A stretch of 64,000 bases of DNA. Source: Acanthosepion lycidas. Taxonomy: Eukaryota > Mollusca > Cephalopoda > Sepiida > Sepiidae. Under the pieces are notes generated by a model, which worked only from the letters and a program-made list of their open reading frames with translations, made no database searches and was not told the origin of the DNA. The position numbers and the translations under genes were made by a program. The stretch is from assembly GCA_963932145.1 (NCBI GenBank), contig OZ010580.1, positions 632,001 to 696,000 of the forward strand. The letters are read 5' to 3'. Within the stretch, counting starts at the first letter, position 1, and every line of letters begins with the position of its first letter. Shown here piece after piece: positions 46,614 to 57,889 of this stretch.

Positions 46614-46652
46614 GGCCTGATGATTGCATCTAGCATGAAACAGACTGTCGCC
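46614..46652 (+). ncRNA. Hammerhead-ribozyme-like motif with intact core
   Basis: Stem I GGC (46,614-46,616) pairs with GCC (46,650-46,652). The core is CTGATGA (46,617-46,623). Stem II TGC/GCA has a U-U mismatch at its base. GAAA follows (46,637-46,640). Stem III ACA pairs with TGT around GAC, and the cleavage triplet is GTC (46,647-46,649). All universally required core bases are present. Helices are short (3 bp each), like the minimal hammerheads of Penelope-like elements that work best as dimers. It abuts a (TA)n tract and lies antisense to the PAQR3-like transcript. Confidence 0.55.

Positions 46653-46655
<3 letters not shown>

Positions 46656-46685
<30 letters not shown>
46656..46685. 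repeat. (TA)n microsatellite
   Basis: TA run directly after the hammerhead-like motif. Confidence 0.9.
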
Positions 46686-46687
<2 letters not shown>

Positions 46688-47085
46688 TTCACCCAATACA
46701 AGGCCCAAAAGCCGCTCAAGATAGAGGTTTAGTAATTGCGTTTGTTGCAAGGATGTACAAGAGGTGCTTATGAGTACTTTCTAGTAACAAATCAAAGAAC
46801 AGATTGGCTAAAAATATACTTTTAAAATCAAAGATTAACCCTCACTGTTAAAGACCTCCCATCCACAAATTTATAGACAAAGATAAAAGCTGCATGAAAA
46901 TCTAAACAAAAAACAGATTGAAATGGCAACATTGAAAAATTATAGTTAATTCTGCTATGTTTGATTCGTTTAAAGCATTACATTAAAACAGTTTCAGATA
47001 TTTACCAAAATAAAATAAACACTGTAATAAGATAGCAACTAGAAGCAAAGAAAGCAAATAGGAAAAAATGCCCAACTGTACTTAC

Positions 47086-47289
47086 ACGCACAATTTCTGT
47101 CTGCCATCCTCCATTCATATAGAACCAATGAGCAGATGGAATGATTCCATAACAAGCCAAAAATGTGTACATCAACACTCGTGAAATTGTGAAGGCAATT
47201 GAATCAGAAAGTCGTTTAGGATTGAGTTGGATAGTTAAAATAATTAAAGAAAGGACAATCACACTGAATAAGTATATATTTTCCCATCT
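47086..47289 (-). CDS. PAQR3-like receptor, exon 3 of those seen
   Basis: 204 nt, phase 0 at both ends; acceptor CTCTGAAATTTCAG-type (TTTCAG), donor GTAAGT. It codes RWENIYLFSVIVLSLIILTI, then FTISRVLMYTFLACYGIIPS and AHWFYMNGGW. This covers helices 4-5 with YG(I/V)IP..HW...NGG, the signature stretch that best separates PAQR3 from other PAQRs. Confidence 0.9.
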
Positions 47290-49025
47290 CTGAAATTAAA
47301 AACAAAAATAATTTATCCTCATTAAATTTGCAAGTATTATGGCAAAATATATTTTCTCAATATTGAGAAAAAATATTGCTTGCTTTTGTGAGTACACCAC
47401 TTGTGATTAATGTATTTTTATACTAATTTTAAATGCTTTCTCTTATTTTTTTGTAGAAGCAACTGATGCTGCTTGAATTAACTCTAAGTCTAGATACACA
47501 CAAAATTGATAGAATAAAAAACAAATAGGAAACATTTATAAATTTAACACATTCCATTCTTATTTAAGCTTCATCAGAAGTTTTTGAGAAATGAGTTGTG
47601 AAAGAATTTTTTTGTACATTTGAGTTCTGTATTGTTTGTTTTTTATTAATCAGGTAGATCTCATGTGTTTATGTCTTGTGGCATGTGTGTGTGTGTGTCT
47701 GGATTCTAGTGAGTATTTTTGTATCTGTCTATGTATTTAATTCCTGAAGACTGTGTCAAACTGATCCAAGTAATCTCTTTCCAACTGACAAAATCTCTCC
47801 ATACAAGCAGCACTGCGTTCAAGAATGAATTGTCTATACTTTCTTGCGTTGTGATTTTTATGCCCAGCTGATCTTGCAAAAAATTTACATATGTTCACTC
47901 AAATTCTCCTAGCTCCAAGATTTCTTAAATTAAGGTGTCAGGGTGGCCATATTTCTTTTTCCATTCCTTCACTCATTTTGCACAACAGGCATATACATGC
48001 TCGCGAGGTAAGTCATCTTCTCTTCTACAAAGATGATAGTGGGAGGAAGATGAGTAGGATGTGCTTGTATATGTGTATCAATTTTCTACTTGGTCTTGCA
48101 GAAGTTGGTGGTGTTTGTATGTGTGTTGACTGTAGGTTAGGGGGTCATTATTAATATTGGGGTGAATTCTATTGAGTAAAAAATTGTATATATCAGGAAA
48201 TGTGTGGGTGTGTGTTAGTTTAATTCTATTATAGATATTATTATTGTTATTATATATGACTTGAGTATAATCAGGAGATATTTGGTGTGTCAGAGAAAGA
48301 CTTTGGTTACATTGTCCACAGGTATCTTACACTCTTTAAGTATGGGTTTAATGAATGTTGGTGATATGAAAAAGTGTGTCTGATATCTGTTTATCAATGG
48401 AAAGGTATTAATATTCCTTCTAAATATTTACCTCATAGTGAAACATGTTCTTTTTTTTATTAGGGTGGTAGTTTTTAAATCAAAGTTATCGCCAGTTTCA
48501 TTTCTGTTTGTTACAAAAGAATTCAGTGGGCTGTCCCAACAGAGGTATCCCTTGTGTTCATAGATGCAGGCTAGTTCTGAAAGTTTTGCTCTCATGGCAT
48601 TTGCAGATATTTAATATTATATATCCCAGCATGTGGTGTTGGTTCTGTTTTCTGGTAACTAGATCTCTAATTGTATTGGAGATGATGTTATAAGTGTCAG
48701 GGATTAGGGTTAGCTGGCTTTCAAATTGTTCTCACACAAAATTCACAAGACTTTTTAATATCTACATGCAAATTTAAACACCATGACTGTTTTTGTCCCC
48801 ATCATATTATAAATACTTCTAAAATGTCTAGTACAATTTCTTAGTCCAGGTTCTTAATCTCAAAGTACTTTTATATTTAGAAGTAGCAAATATGTGTAAA
48901 ACCTGAAATTTGCAATAAAACCAAAACTGAAGACTTCCTCTACATGCATATTTATGATTTTTTTTATTTGATTTAAATGCTAAATGAATTTGATAATAAA
49001 AACTATTTTCATACTAACATAATAA

Positions 49026-49438
49026 ATACACTATTTACATTATTTGGACTTTTGTCCTCATCTTTGTTGCCATATTCATTACAACGCTTTGGATGTTGTA
49101 CGCTCTGGTCTTCTTCAGGTGGTTGGAATGTCGAACTGAACCCTTTATTTCACTCACTGGGGTAGACTGTTCTAGTTCCACGTGCCATGTTTAATGGATG
49201 TCAGTTATCAGTTATCTCCTGTTAATTCCCCTCTGAAAATTCTCGACTGCCTTAACCGGATATTGAACTCACACTCTTTGGGTCCTGTATCTAAGCAATG
49301 CCTTTATCCACTGTGCCATGTGTTATCAAGGACACATGGCACAGAAGAAGGCCGGAGCATACAATGGCCGAAACATTGTAATAAATATGGCAACAAAGAT
49401 GAGCACAGTAGTCCGAATAATGTAAATAGTGTACATAA
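49026..49438. mobile_element. Foldback element with ~65-bp inverted ends
   Basis: Left end CACTATTTACATTATTTGG... to about 49,091; the right end (49,369-49,438) is its inverse with few mismatches. The interior includes a tRNA-like region at 49,255-49,325. The outer sequence on the right (GTACATAATACC, TCATCTCAGAAATATAGACA) matches the 3' end of the integrase-bearing element at 61.6 kb. Next to the right arm, CAGAAGA-A-GGCC...GGCC-GAAAC is reminiscent of a hammerhead core. Confidence 0.65.
49255..49325 (-). repeat. tRNA-like (SINE) region inside the foldback element
   Basis: Minus strand: A-box-like TGGCACAGTGGATAAAGG (49,318-49,301) and B-box-like GAGTTCAATATCC (49,270-49,258). The spacing fits a tRNA promoter. 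It is probably a tRNA-derived SINE head inserted into, or captured by, the foldback. Confidence 0.6.
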
Positions 49439-49953
49439 TACCTCATCTCAGAAATATAGACATAATAAATACAATATAAAAATATCTTTGTATTTCTGTC
49501 TAGCCATCTTTTTTACTTGCTTTTATATTAATACCTGATTTTATCAGAATTGATTTCTTCAGAGATTAAAAAAAAACAAAGTGAGCCACTGCTTAGTTAG
49601 GGCAGAGATATTATTAATATTGGCCCCTGAGAGAGTATTCTTGTTCAGCATCCCACCTTTGTTCTTATCATTATTTGCTTGCAGCATGAGTTAATTGCTC
49701 TTTATTTGGTGTTTTTCAATGTCTACAGGTTTTAATTGAAATTATTCAAAGTTCTTCTGTTTAGGTAGAAATCCTTGTCAGTTCTAAGAGTTTTTCATAA
49801 GAAAAAACAAGCATGAAAATTAAACTCACAAAACAAAAATTATACAAAAGGGAGAGAGAAAGAAAGAATATTATTCAAATCATATCATTCAAAAACCACT
49901 ATAAATATGGCCTTATACCAGAATAAAACATAAAAGTTCTTTATTATACCTAC

Positions 49954-50106
49954 CGATACACAATAAAAAGCATAGTGCACGCCAGGAATGTAGCAGCCCA
50001 TTAAACCAACTACAATGCCAGAGAGATCAAATGCCAACCATCGTACATTTGCTTGTGGCGAATGGCAGTAGAAAACATGATAACCTGCTGAACATATCAT
50101 ACAAAT
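49954..50106 (-). CDS. PAQR3-like receptor, exon 2 of those seen
   Basis: 153 nt, 51 codons, phase 0 both ends; acceptor TTTTTAG, donor GTAGGT. It codes ICMICSAGYHVFYCHS, then RWLAFDLSGIVVGLMGCYIP and GVHYAFYCVS. The S..YH...CHS histidine of helix 2 and the D of helix 3 (FDLSGI) are the conserved PAQR zinc-site and active-site positions. Confidence 0.92.
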
Positions 50107-50507
50107 CTAAAAATAAGAAAGTAAAAAAATTAAAGAGCTACTTGAAAAGGTCTTTTCTTTCTTGAGTATAGAAGATTAAAAAAAAAAAGTTTTGAGATAA
50201 ATCTTGTGAAATCACAAACTTCAACATATATCCACACCTCTGGTAGAAAAAATTAAATTTTAAAATTCATATCCATAAAGTTTTAAAACTAAAAATAAAA
50301 CCAATTTATACTTCATAATAAAAGTGTTTTTTTAATTTCTTTTTCTTCTAATTAACTACAATTTTTTTAACTAAAAATTACCTCTACATGTGCTCAGAAA
50401 ATGTAACTAATAAATTATATCCTTTACCTAAATTTACCGATCGTTTCATATTTTAAAAACATTTATCAGGCTGACATTAAAGAAAATTTCAGTGACTTAG
50501 GCAATTT

Positions 50508-50582
50508 GTTGAAATGAATATTATTCCCAATATTTTACAACATTTAGTGTTGTAAAATATTGGGAATAATATTCATTTCAAC
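50508..50582. repeat. Perfect 35-bp inverted repeat, 5-base loop
   Basis: Arms 50,508-50,542 and 50,548-50,582 (starting GTTGAAATGAATATT) are exact inverses around TTTAG. It lies in the PAQR3-like intron, so its RNA would form a 35-bp duplex. It is followed by two direct copies of AGCAGAATTGGTGAAAGG (50,583-50,620). Confidence 0.95.
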
Positions 50583-50620
50583 AGCAGAATTGGTGAAAGG
50601 CAAGCAGAATTGGTGAAAGG

Positions 50621-52481
50621 AGGTTTTTTTAGCTTTGACATTTGGTAAATATTTTTTGATATTGAAATTTTTGATGATTTTTTTAAGGTAGCACTGGTAA
50701 TGAATTTCCACTTTTAATTTGATGAAGATGCTACTTTTTTCTCAGTTTTAAGTTTATAAATAATACCAGCAAATTTATAATAATTGAATTTCATAATAAT
50801 CTTTGGCATAAGTATTGACTTTAAAAATTTTATAGCAACAAAATATATCTGACCATACTAGGAAAATCAAGAGTGAGGCAAAAAGATTGGAGTAGAGGTG
50901 TTTAAGACAATTTAGGTCAATGTAAAAATTATTTCAAGTTTCATGTTTTAGAGTATATTGAAAAATTTTGGTTTGATATTTTTTTTTATACAGGTCAATG
51001 CCATTAGGCCACACACCAATAAACCACGATGTCACTTGCATGCATGATGGACCCCAAAATTTTTTGTCATGCTCATATTAGAATCATAATCATCAGTGGA
51101 TCCCAATTTGAAACAAATTCAAGCTTGATTGTGACACTTTTTAAAGTCTGTTTCTGTATAATCTTTTATTTTAATAAATTCATTAAATTGAGTTTTAAAA
51201 AACTTCAGTATATCCATATTTTCCCAGGCATTTACTATTGTTTAGGCTTTGGCATTTCACACTCATGACTGTGTACTACTTTGGATTAGCGCTTCATGAA
51301 CATTTGTAGAATGTCTGCAGTACAGCCTGGAATTTTATGAGAGTGTTGGTTTTTCAGTAAAGGTTTTACAACTACAGACTATGCTCAGAGATGCCAAGAA
51401 AAGAGAAAACAACAACAAGCAGCAACTCTCCATTACTGACTTTCTTAAATAAAATGTTATTACAAACTATATTTTTATTTTCTATTACATACATGTTAAT
51501 TTATTAAAAATGTTGTTTCATATTAATTTCATACAATTTGTATCGTATCATTACATTGCATAGAAACTTGTGCTTCTACATAGATGTTACTACATTGTAT
51601 TGTTATATTATTTTTATTAATATATTACAATACAATGTATTGTAATGTTTTTATTCAAAATCTTAATAAACTATAAAAAAATTAATTTTATTTTTTTCTT
51701 ATTAAAATATTAAAATCTTGTGTGTATGAGATTTCCACCATCTTTTGCTGTCATCGATGATGGATCTCTTGACATGGCAATTTATAATTGGAATCATTTT
51801 AGGCCATCATTTTTCAAATTTATTCATATTGGTGCAAATTTTTATGTGAAATTAATGGATAGTTTTAATAAATGTTTTTCAAAACTGACAATATTCAACT
51901 CTTAGTATTGAATACACATTTTGCATGCTTAACCACTGTGTTAGCCATTTTCAGATAACTCCATGGACTTGTCAAACTTTGTTTTGGTGGTCTAAGATGG
52001 CAATCCTGACATCACAGCTCATTTTTGATCCAAACCACAGATAGAAGTTTTGGACCCCCAACTACTGCAGTTTATCAGTACCAACCTGTATTTGTTCTTT
52101 TACAGGACTGAAAAGACTTGAATCTGACAAAATGTTTTTTCATAAATTCTTTGCTCAGTATTAGATTTAAAAGAACATTAACAAATGCAGCAATGTAAAT
52201 TTAACAAATATAAATCTTTTTCAAAGTAGATTGAAAGCATATAACCTTAAGACATGAGAAAAAAATGAGATTTTGTAGGTAATATTATTTTTAAGAGGTC
52301 AGTGTTTTTATTGAATTGTTTAAAATAGATAAGCCTGAAATGAAAGTGAAGTGCTAAAATTAAAGACAGCTACTTAATAGAGACCAATAATGTCAATAGT
52401 CTAAATTGTACACAAGTGTTTAGATCATGAAAACAACATTTATTAATCATAAAGAAACAGCAGGTGCTGGCATTAACCTAC
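50621..52481. other. PAQR3-like intron
   Basis: No exon or named repeat recognised. The 61-codon open frame at 51,720 has no splice context. Confidence 0.5.
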
Positions 52482-52644
52482 CTGGTAACAGATGAGAGAC
52501 ACACTACAAACAATATGATCTGCAAGTGTTCCTAAACTCTTTGGAATAGTGTAGAGGTTGTCATATGGAAGTAACACAATAAATATCAAACAACCTAAAA
52601 GATGTGACCAAATGTTTATGGTTTCATTGCTCCATACAAAGATA
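52482..52644 (-). CDS. PAQR3-like receptor, first exon seen
   Basis: 163 nt; one base completes a codon from an upstream exon, then 54 codons, phase 0 out. Acceptor CTTTCAG, donor GTAGGT. It codes IFVWSNETINIWSHLLGC, then LIFIVLLPYDNLYTIPK and HIVCSVSLICYQ. NE..NIWSHL is the entry signature of helix 1 in all PAQR proteins. PAQR3 (RKTG) is a Golgi protein known to tether Raf kinase and regulate SREBP processing; that role is inferred here only from similarity. Roughly 60 N-terminal residues (the YEQ..NPYI.DGYR region) should lie on one or more exons further right, but I could not find them. Confidence 0.92.
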
Positions 52645-54039
52645 CTGAAAGAAAAAGAAAAAAGTAATTGGTGGAGAAAGAAAAACAAGTGTTTAATAAA
52701 GTGTCAGTGTTGAAAGATAGGATTGACAATATAAGTAACAAATAATAGCATTCATTGCAACATTTACAAAAACAGTTTCATGTGAAGGTTAAATAATTAA
52801 ATAAGATATATGACTTAAATTAAACATGCAAATTGAAAGGCTATAATCTGTAACAATAATAATAGAATCACCACAGAGAATGTCCACCTAGTTTTTTGAC
52901 TTTACAAAAAATAAAACACATCTCTAAAGAAATAAACCACATATTCTGTCTGTCCATCTGTGTGTCTGAAACTCTTCTAACTCAGGCCACACTTACTCTA
53001 CATAGACATATTATAACATTTTGGAATCAGGATGAAATTCTATCTGGTTCTTGAACATCCAGCATTGGGATTTGTGTCTAGGAGAGGAACAGTTAAAAAT
53101 TCAAATTTTAAAATAACTCAAAAAAAAATTAGTGATTTTAAATTTTTTTAATTTATATAGAGTTTAAAGTAATGCAAAAAAAAATTTGAATTTAAAAATG
53201 CTTGTTTTAAATTCAGTTTAAAATATCTCCAAAACTTTGTGAATTGAGGAAATCAATTTTATTTCTTCAGAAATCAGAGTTAAAGTGAGAGGTTTTGTAA
53301 CATGAGAATTTGAAGTTCCTCAGAGTTTGTGATTTGAATAACTCAATTTTCGGCCAGAATTAGAGTTTCAGCCCAAATCAGTCTTTTGGCTGGAATTCAA
53401 CTTATAGCCTGAATTAAAGTGAGGTTTTGAAGTTCCATGAAGTGAACTGAGGGAATTCAAACATTTCTTCAAAATTACCATTGCTGGATCAGAGGTCCCT
53501 TTAGTTTTGGGACGTGGGCCCAATTAGCCCTCTACAGGGCCTAGCTTAAAAGTCCATATGGAGTGCAGCTTTTAAGCTAGTATGCTATAAAGCAATTTTT
53601 TTATTTCATGACTGAACATTCTGATTTCATTAAATATATCTCCAAAAAATTAACGGACTATCTTTTCCAAATCATATAAACAAAAAAAATGATGGTCTCA
53701 CTCAATGTAGAAAAAAAATTATAGAACCACATTGTAATTTGCATTTCTTAAATATATCAGCACAAGTCTTAATCTGCAATTAAGGAAAAATGCTTGCAGG
53801 TTGTAACAATCTGCTGAATTAAAATAAAAGGAAATAAGAATGCATGGGAACTGAATCAATGAAAAGGAAGAAAATTCAACAAAATATGTAGTTTACAGTC
53901 AGCTAAAATTTAGTCAAAATATAAAAAGAATAGAAAGATTATAAAAGGAAAATATGAGTAGAGTAGGTATCAAAGAACCAAAATGACAAAGTCAAAGTAA
54001 TATTGAAAATAGAAAGTGCACAATAAATGAAAAAAGGGA
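52645..54039. other. Upstream intron of PAQR3-like gene
   Basis: AT-rich; around 53,540-53,580 a short hairpin (TAGCTTAAAAG and its inverse). No exon recognised. Confidence 0.4.
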
Positions 54040-54560
54040 AAAGGTAGAAAAAGGAGTCAGGAACAATAATCAGATTCTTCTTTGGATTTTGTCAAGAATC
54101 TCTATGATATATAGCAGAAGGACTATACCAGATATGGCAGCAATATTCAATGCACAGACAAATGTGAAAGCTATATTCTGGTGTGACAAATTGTCTGGCA
54201 TGATAGAGTGAGCCAACCTTTCTAGAAGCAGACTTAGTAACTGATTCAATGTAAGAGGAATAAGAAAGCTGTTTAGTTTTGAAGATATTAAAATTAACAA
54301 GCCATTTCTTGTCCCAGTTAATAATTGATTAGAGGTCATATTCTAGATCATCTGCCAATTTGATTTTATCAAACCTGTCAGACTTACTATTACAACAGCA
54401 GTAAATAGCTGTCATTATCATAGTTATCAAGTCAAGAACTGATACATCGGGAAGGTCATTGATAAAAATAAAGAACAAAGCATAGAGCCCTGGACAACAC
54501 CCACATTTATATAGAAAAATCTACATTGATCAATATAATGATGCTGAATATTTTGTCTGG
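54040..54560 (-). pseudogene. CR1/Jockey-like LINE C-terminal relic
   Basis: Minus strand reads ADDLEYDL, then SIINWDKKWLVNFN, SVTKSASRKVGSL, ICLCIEYCCHIW and DKIQRRI-like pieces. This is the C-terminal part of a CR1-like reverse transcriptase, with the P.(M/I)EYC..(I)W and LDKIQ+R motifs. It matches the end of the relic at 33.2 kb. Several frames; dead. Confidence 0.8.
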
Positions 54561-56039
54561 TGTCATTTCAATAAAACAGATAAAGATGACTTCTTGATGA
54601 ACAAATATTTACCCACTAATTTATAAGATGGGGTTGCATGCCATGTAAATGTAATCATTATCTCAAAAGTCAATGCACACATGGATATTGAAATCTTAAA
54701 TACTTTTCTCATTTCATCAATAGAAAATATGTTCAGTTTTCAGAATGATAATGCATCTAATCCTAGGGCAAAGTTTGTTAAAACTTTTCTTCAAGAAAAA
54801 CATATCAGCTCAATGACATGGCAAGCAAACAGCCTCAGTATAATTGAAAATTTATAATGGGAATTTTAAAGAACTGGTCCATGATATGGCTGTATCTTGC
54901 AAAGATTATCTGTCAACTAATATTCAAGAAAGCTAGAGCCAGCTTGATAGAGAATTTTTTTTTTATTAATGAAGTTCTTGCCTCAAGGAATTTACATCAT
55001 TTTAAAAGCTTGGAGAAGCAACAAAGTACCCATTGTTATTCTTTTTCTTCATGCTTCCATAATTTTTCCTCACAATTGAATGATTCTATATTTTTTCTAT
55101 TTCATCTATAAAAATGTATCAGATTAATTAAATTAATTGCATTTGTTTTATTACATGAAGCTTGAATGGTTAGCTATTAAACAATTATTTTGTGTCCTAT
55201 CTATGATTTGCTATGAATTAAGACTGGATGAAGTATGGTGATTCTATAATTTTTACAATGGATTGTATAAGGAAAACCATTTACACAAGTACTTCCCTTG
55301 CTTTGGCCAGAAATATAAAAAAAGAACACACACACACACTTGTCTCTAGCAACACAGTAAGAATTTGCAATAAAAAAAATGAAGAAAAGAAAAACATAAA
55401 ATAAACAGACAACATATTTTTATAATTTGCTATTCTTATAAAAATCAAATTATGTTAGTATTTTTTTAATCAATTAAATGACTCAAAATTGAAAAGTTAT
55501 CATTGTTTGGGTTTTTGACACAAAACAAAAATAATTTAAATAGAAAAATGCAAATTTAACTCAACAGAAAATAACATGTCATTTGGAAAGCATTTTTTAT
55601 TTCAGTGCTAAGAAAAATTTTTGCTCAATGAAAGTTTCTTAAGGGATAAAGAGCTTGGCTGACAGAATTACTGCTATTAAGTATAGAAACAGATATCTCA
55701 TATATTTTAAAAGAAATTAATCAAACCGCTGGATGGAACTAAAAATAAGCAGAAGTTGGTCAAATATAGAGGAAGCTATGTTAGAGTCTATCCATGTCGC
55801 CTGCAGATGTATAAAAATGATTTTGTTGAATTAAATATACCAATGATGAGAAAATTTTGAAGATGATTCATGAGTAGACCAAGATAGTCAAAGTACAGAT
55901 TTTGAAGATGCTGTGGATAGTTCACTTGATGAAAAAGCTATTAGTCCTTCCATGAGTGACAATGCAAAAATTCATGAATTGAGTAGCAGGCAGGAGTCAA
56001 AAAAGGCTGGACATCCATCAAAAAATCTGTGAAGGCAGA
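54561..56039. other. Mostly unassigned; possible copia integrase tail at about 55,730-55,830 (+)
   Basis: At 55,750 the plus strand reads KLVKYRGSYVRVYPCRLQ, resembling the 'HGG.YVRVHPCRL' end of mollusc copia-like integrase regions. A (CA)n spot lies at 55,328. The 84-codon open frame at 54,857 is unassigned. Confidence 0.35.
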
Positions 56040-56460
56040 TATGGTAATTTTACTAAGAATAGGTTAAGGGATAATGTGCAAAGCGACATCAGACAATGAT
56101 CCTTCTTGGATCTCTGGATGAAAAATTGTCTCAAGTACTTTGAGATTAAATTCCAAGTGATCTGCACAAAATAGAGAATATGTTCTCTGAGTATGCTGCA
56201 GCACAATGACAATTTTTTTTTTATCAGGTGCTCTGAAATAGCAGATCTGGAAGCAGGACACGAAAATTATCACTCAGTTGACCTCTCCTGATAAATGCCA
56301 GAACAATTTTCTTCTTCAAAAGTTGAGTTATCCTCTCTATATAGTCAGCATCACACTGACATTTAATAAAATAAATAACAGAACTTGTTTTAAAGATAGG
56401 CAGGCTGTCTATGCAAACAGATTTCAACATCAGCTGAGACCAGAACATTACTCATAGATT
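56040..56460 (-). pseudogene. Penelope-like element C-terminal (GIY-YIG) relic
   Basis: Minus strand: SSVIYFIKCQCDADYIERI, i.e. a GIY-YIG nuclease start with YIG changed to YIE, then after a frameshift ADHLEFNLKVLETIF, the '(L)hLkvLEa..I' end of Penelope-like proteins. Penelope-like elements join a reverse transcriptase to this nuclease; only the nuclease end is left. A 53-bp stretch (56,118-56,170) recurs exactly, inverted, at 59,022. Confidence 0.75.
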
Positions 56461-57683
56461 AGTAGAAAAAAAGATTTTTAAAATACTGGATGAGATTTAC
56501 TAAACAAAAATCCCTCTGGTCTCAACAATCCACAGCATTTTTCATGGTCAAAATATTTAGGCTTATGAAATTATGCAATATATTATATTTCACAATTCAG
56601 TAATTTTTGTTTTAATTGACAAACTAATGTAAACAGGAAGTCAGTTTTACATGACAAATATCCATTGTCAGTTTTGGTTTCCTTGTTTTATCTTTATATT
56701 GGATTCCTTTTTACTCAGGTCTGTTCATTGTAAAAACAATAAAAACTTCAATTTAAATTGGAACCTTCATAAAAGCATTAAATATTTGTTGAAATTTTCA
56801 TTACTTTTTAAGCATATTTATGTAAGCGTCTTTCCATTTGGCATTTCTCAGTGAAGAGATTTATTTAAATACTTAAAAATATCATTGTCTTTATACATAT
56901 TGGAGAAGAAATGAAAGCAAAAGATGTTGGTTGGCAACAGAAGTGATTTGTTGAAGTTAATGTTCAATTTTATATCATTTCTTGTTTAAATATTTAAATA
57001 TCCATTTTTGTCTATAACTATAAGATAACTTTAAAATTGACACTTGATCTTTCTTCATTTTCTTCCTCACAAGAGAATTTAATTTTCTATTTTCATCTCA
57101 TTTTGACCAGGTTTGAATATTTGTTTCCAGCATTCCTATAGAAAATAATTTCTATATTGCATTTTCTAACTCTGACATTGTGAACTGAACTTAGTCCTTC
57201 TCTTTTACCAAAAAAGTAAATACAGATTCAAATTTTCTCTAACATAACTTTCCTGTTATATACATTAATATAGATTGACTTATGTTTTGGACCTGCACAT
57301 GAGTGAAAGAGTTGTTCTAAATGTGTCTCTAAATAAAATTATTTTCTTATGAGATGTAGTGAAATCTGAACATGTTCACTGATGCTAAAGGAAAGTCAAA
57401 GTGTGTTTTCATTGAAGAATTTACTTAGACAACTTGTCTCATCAAAGCGAATTGAAATAGTCTAGGTATTTCCTTGTAAACCCTACTCTTCAAAGTTGAA
57501 TATTTTAGTTTTTTCTAATCCCTAATTTTAAAACAGAATCTCATTCTTTAAATTGAGTGACAGTACTTCACAGAAAAATGTTCATTGAGGAGAAATTTGC
57601 ATAAATTCAAATAATGCTTAAAAGTTAAATCCACTTTGACAGGAAGGGAGACAAGCTACTGCCACTGCTTAGAATACATCCAT
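56461..57683. other. No recognised gene
   Basis: AT-rich; one 67-codon open frame at 56,651 (+) without motif. Confidence 0.4.
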
Positions 57684-57770
57684 TAAGCTGAGCAGTAGGA
57701 ATCTAATATCTTCAGAAATTTATTAGCCAAGGATTGTAAGTTCAATCCTAGGTAGGACCACAAGAGTCAG
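57684..57770 (+). repeat. Possible tRNA-derived SINE fragment
   Basis: A-box-like TAAGCTGAGCAGTAGGA (57,684-57,700) and B-box-like GTAAGTTCAATCC (57,736-57,748). The spacing fits; the boxes are weaker than at 39.7 kb. Confidence 0.4.
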
Positions 57771-57889
57771 CATAGTTAACAGATCTCCCTCTTTTCACTT
57801 TTTCATGTAGACCATAGTGGAAGCTTATTTATAACATGTCTTAATGTACAATTTTTTTAAATTTTTTTTAAGGAAGAGAGTTTCTAGAC

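Larger units (their letters stand above)
47290..49953. other. PAQR3-like intron with degenerate repeats
   Basis: Contains a foldback element (49,026-49,438, listed separately). 47,750-48,200 reads on the minus strand as coding-like pieces (KYRQFILERSAACMER, then FCQLERDYLDQF; and EHVYACCAK), probably an unassigned retroelement. The rest is unassigned. Confidence 0.4.

Noticed and set aside
47518-47600. CTGATGA on the minus strand near 47,570
   Set aside because: It is followed by GGAAT rather than GAAA, and the helices are poor.
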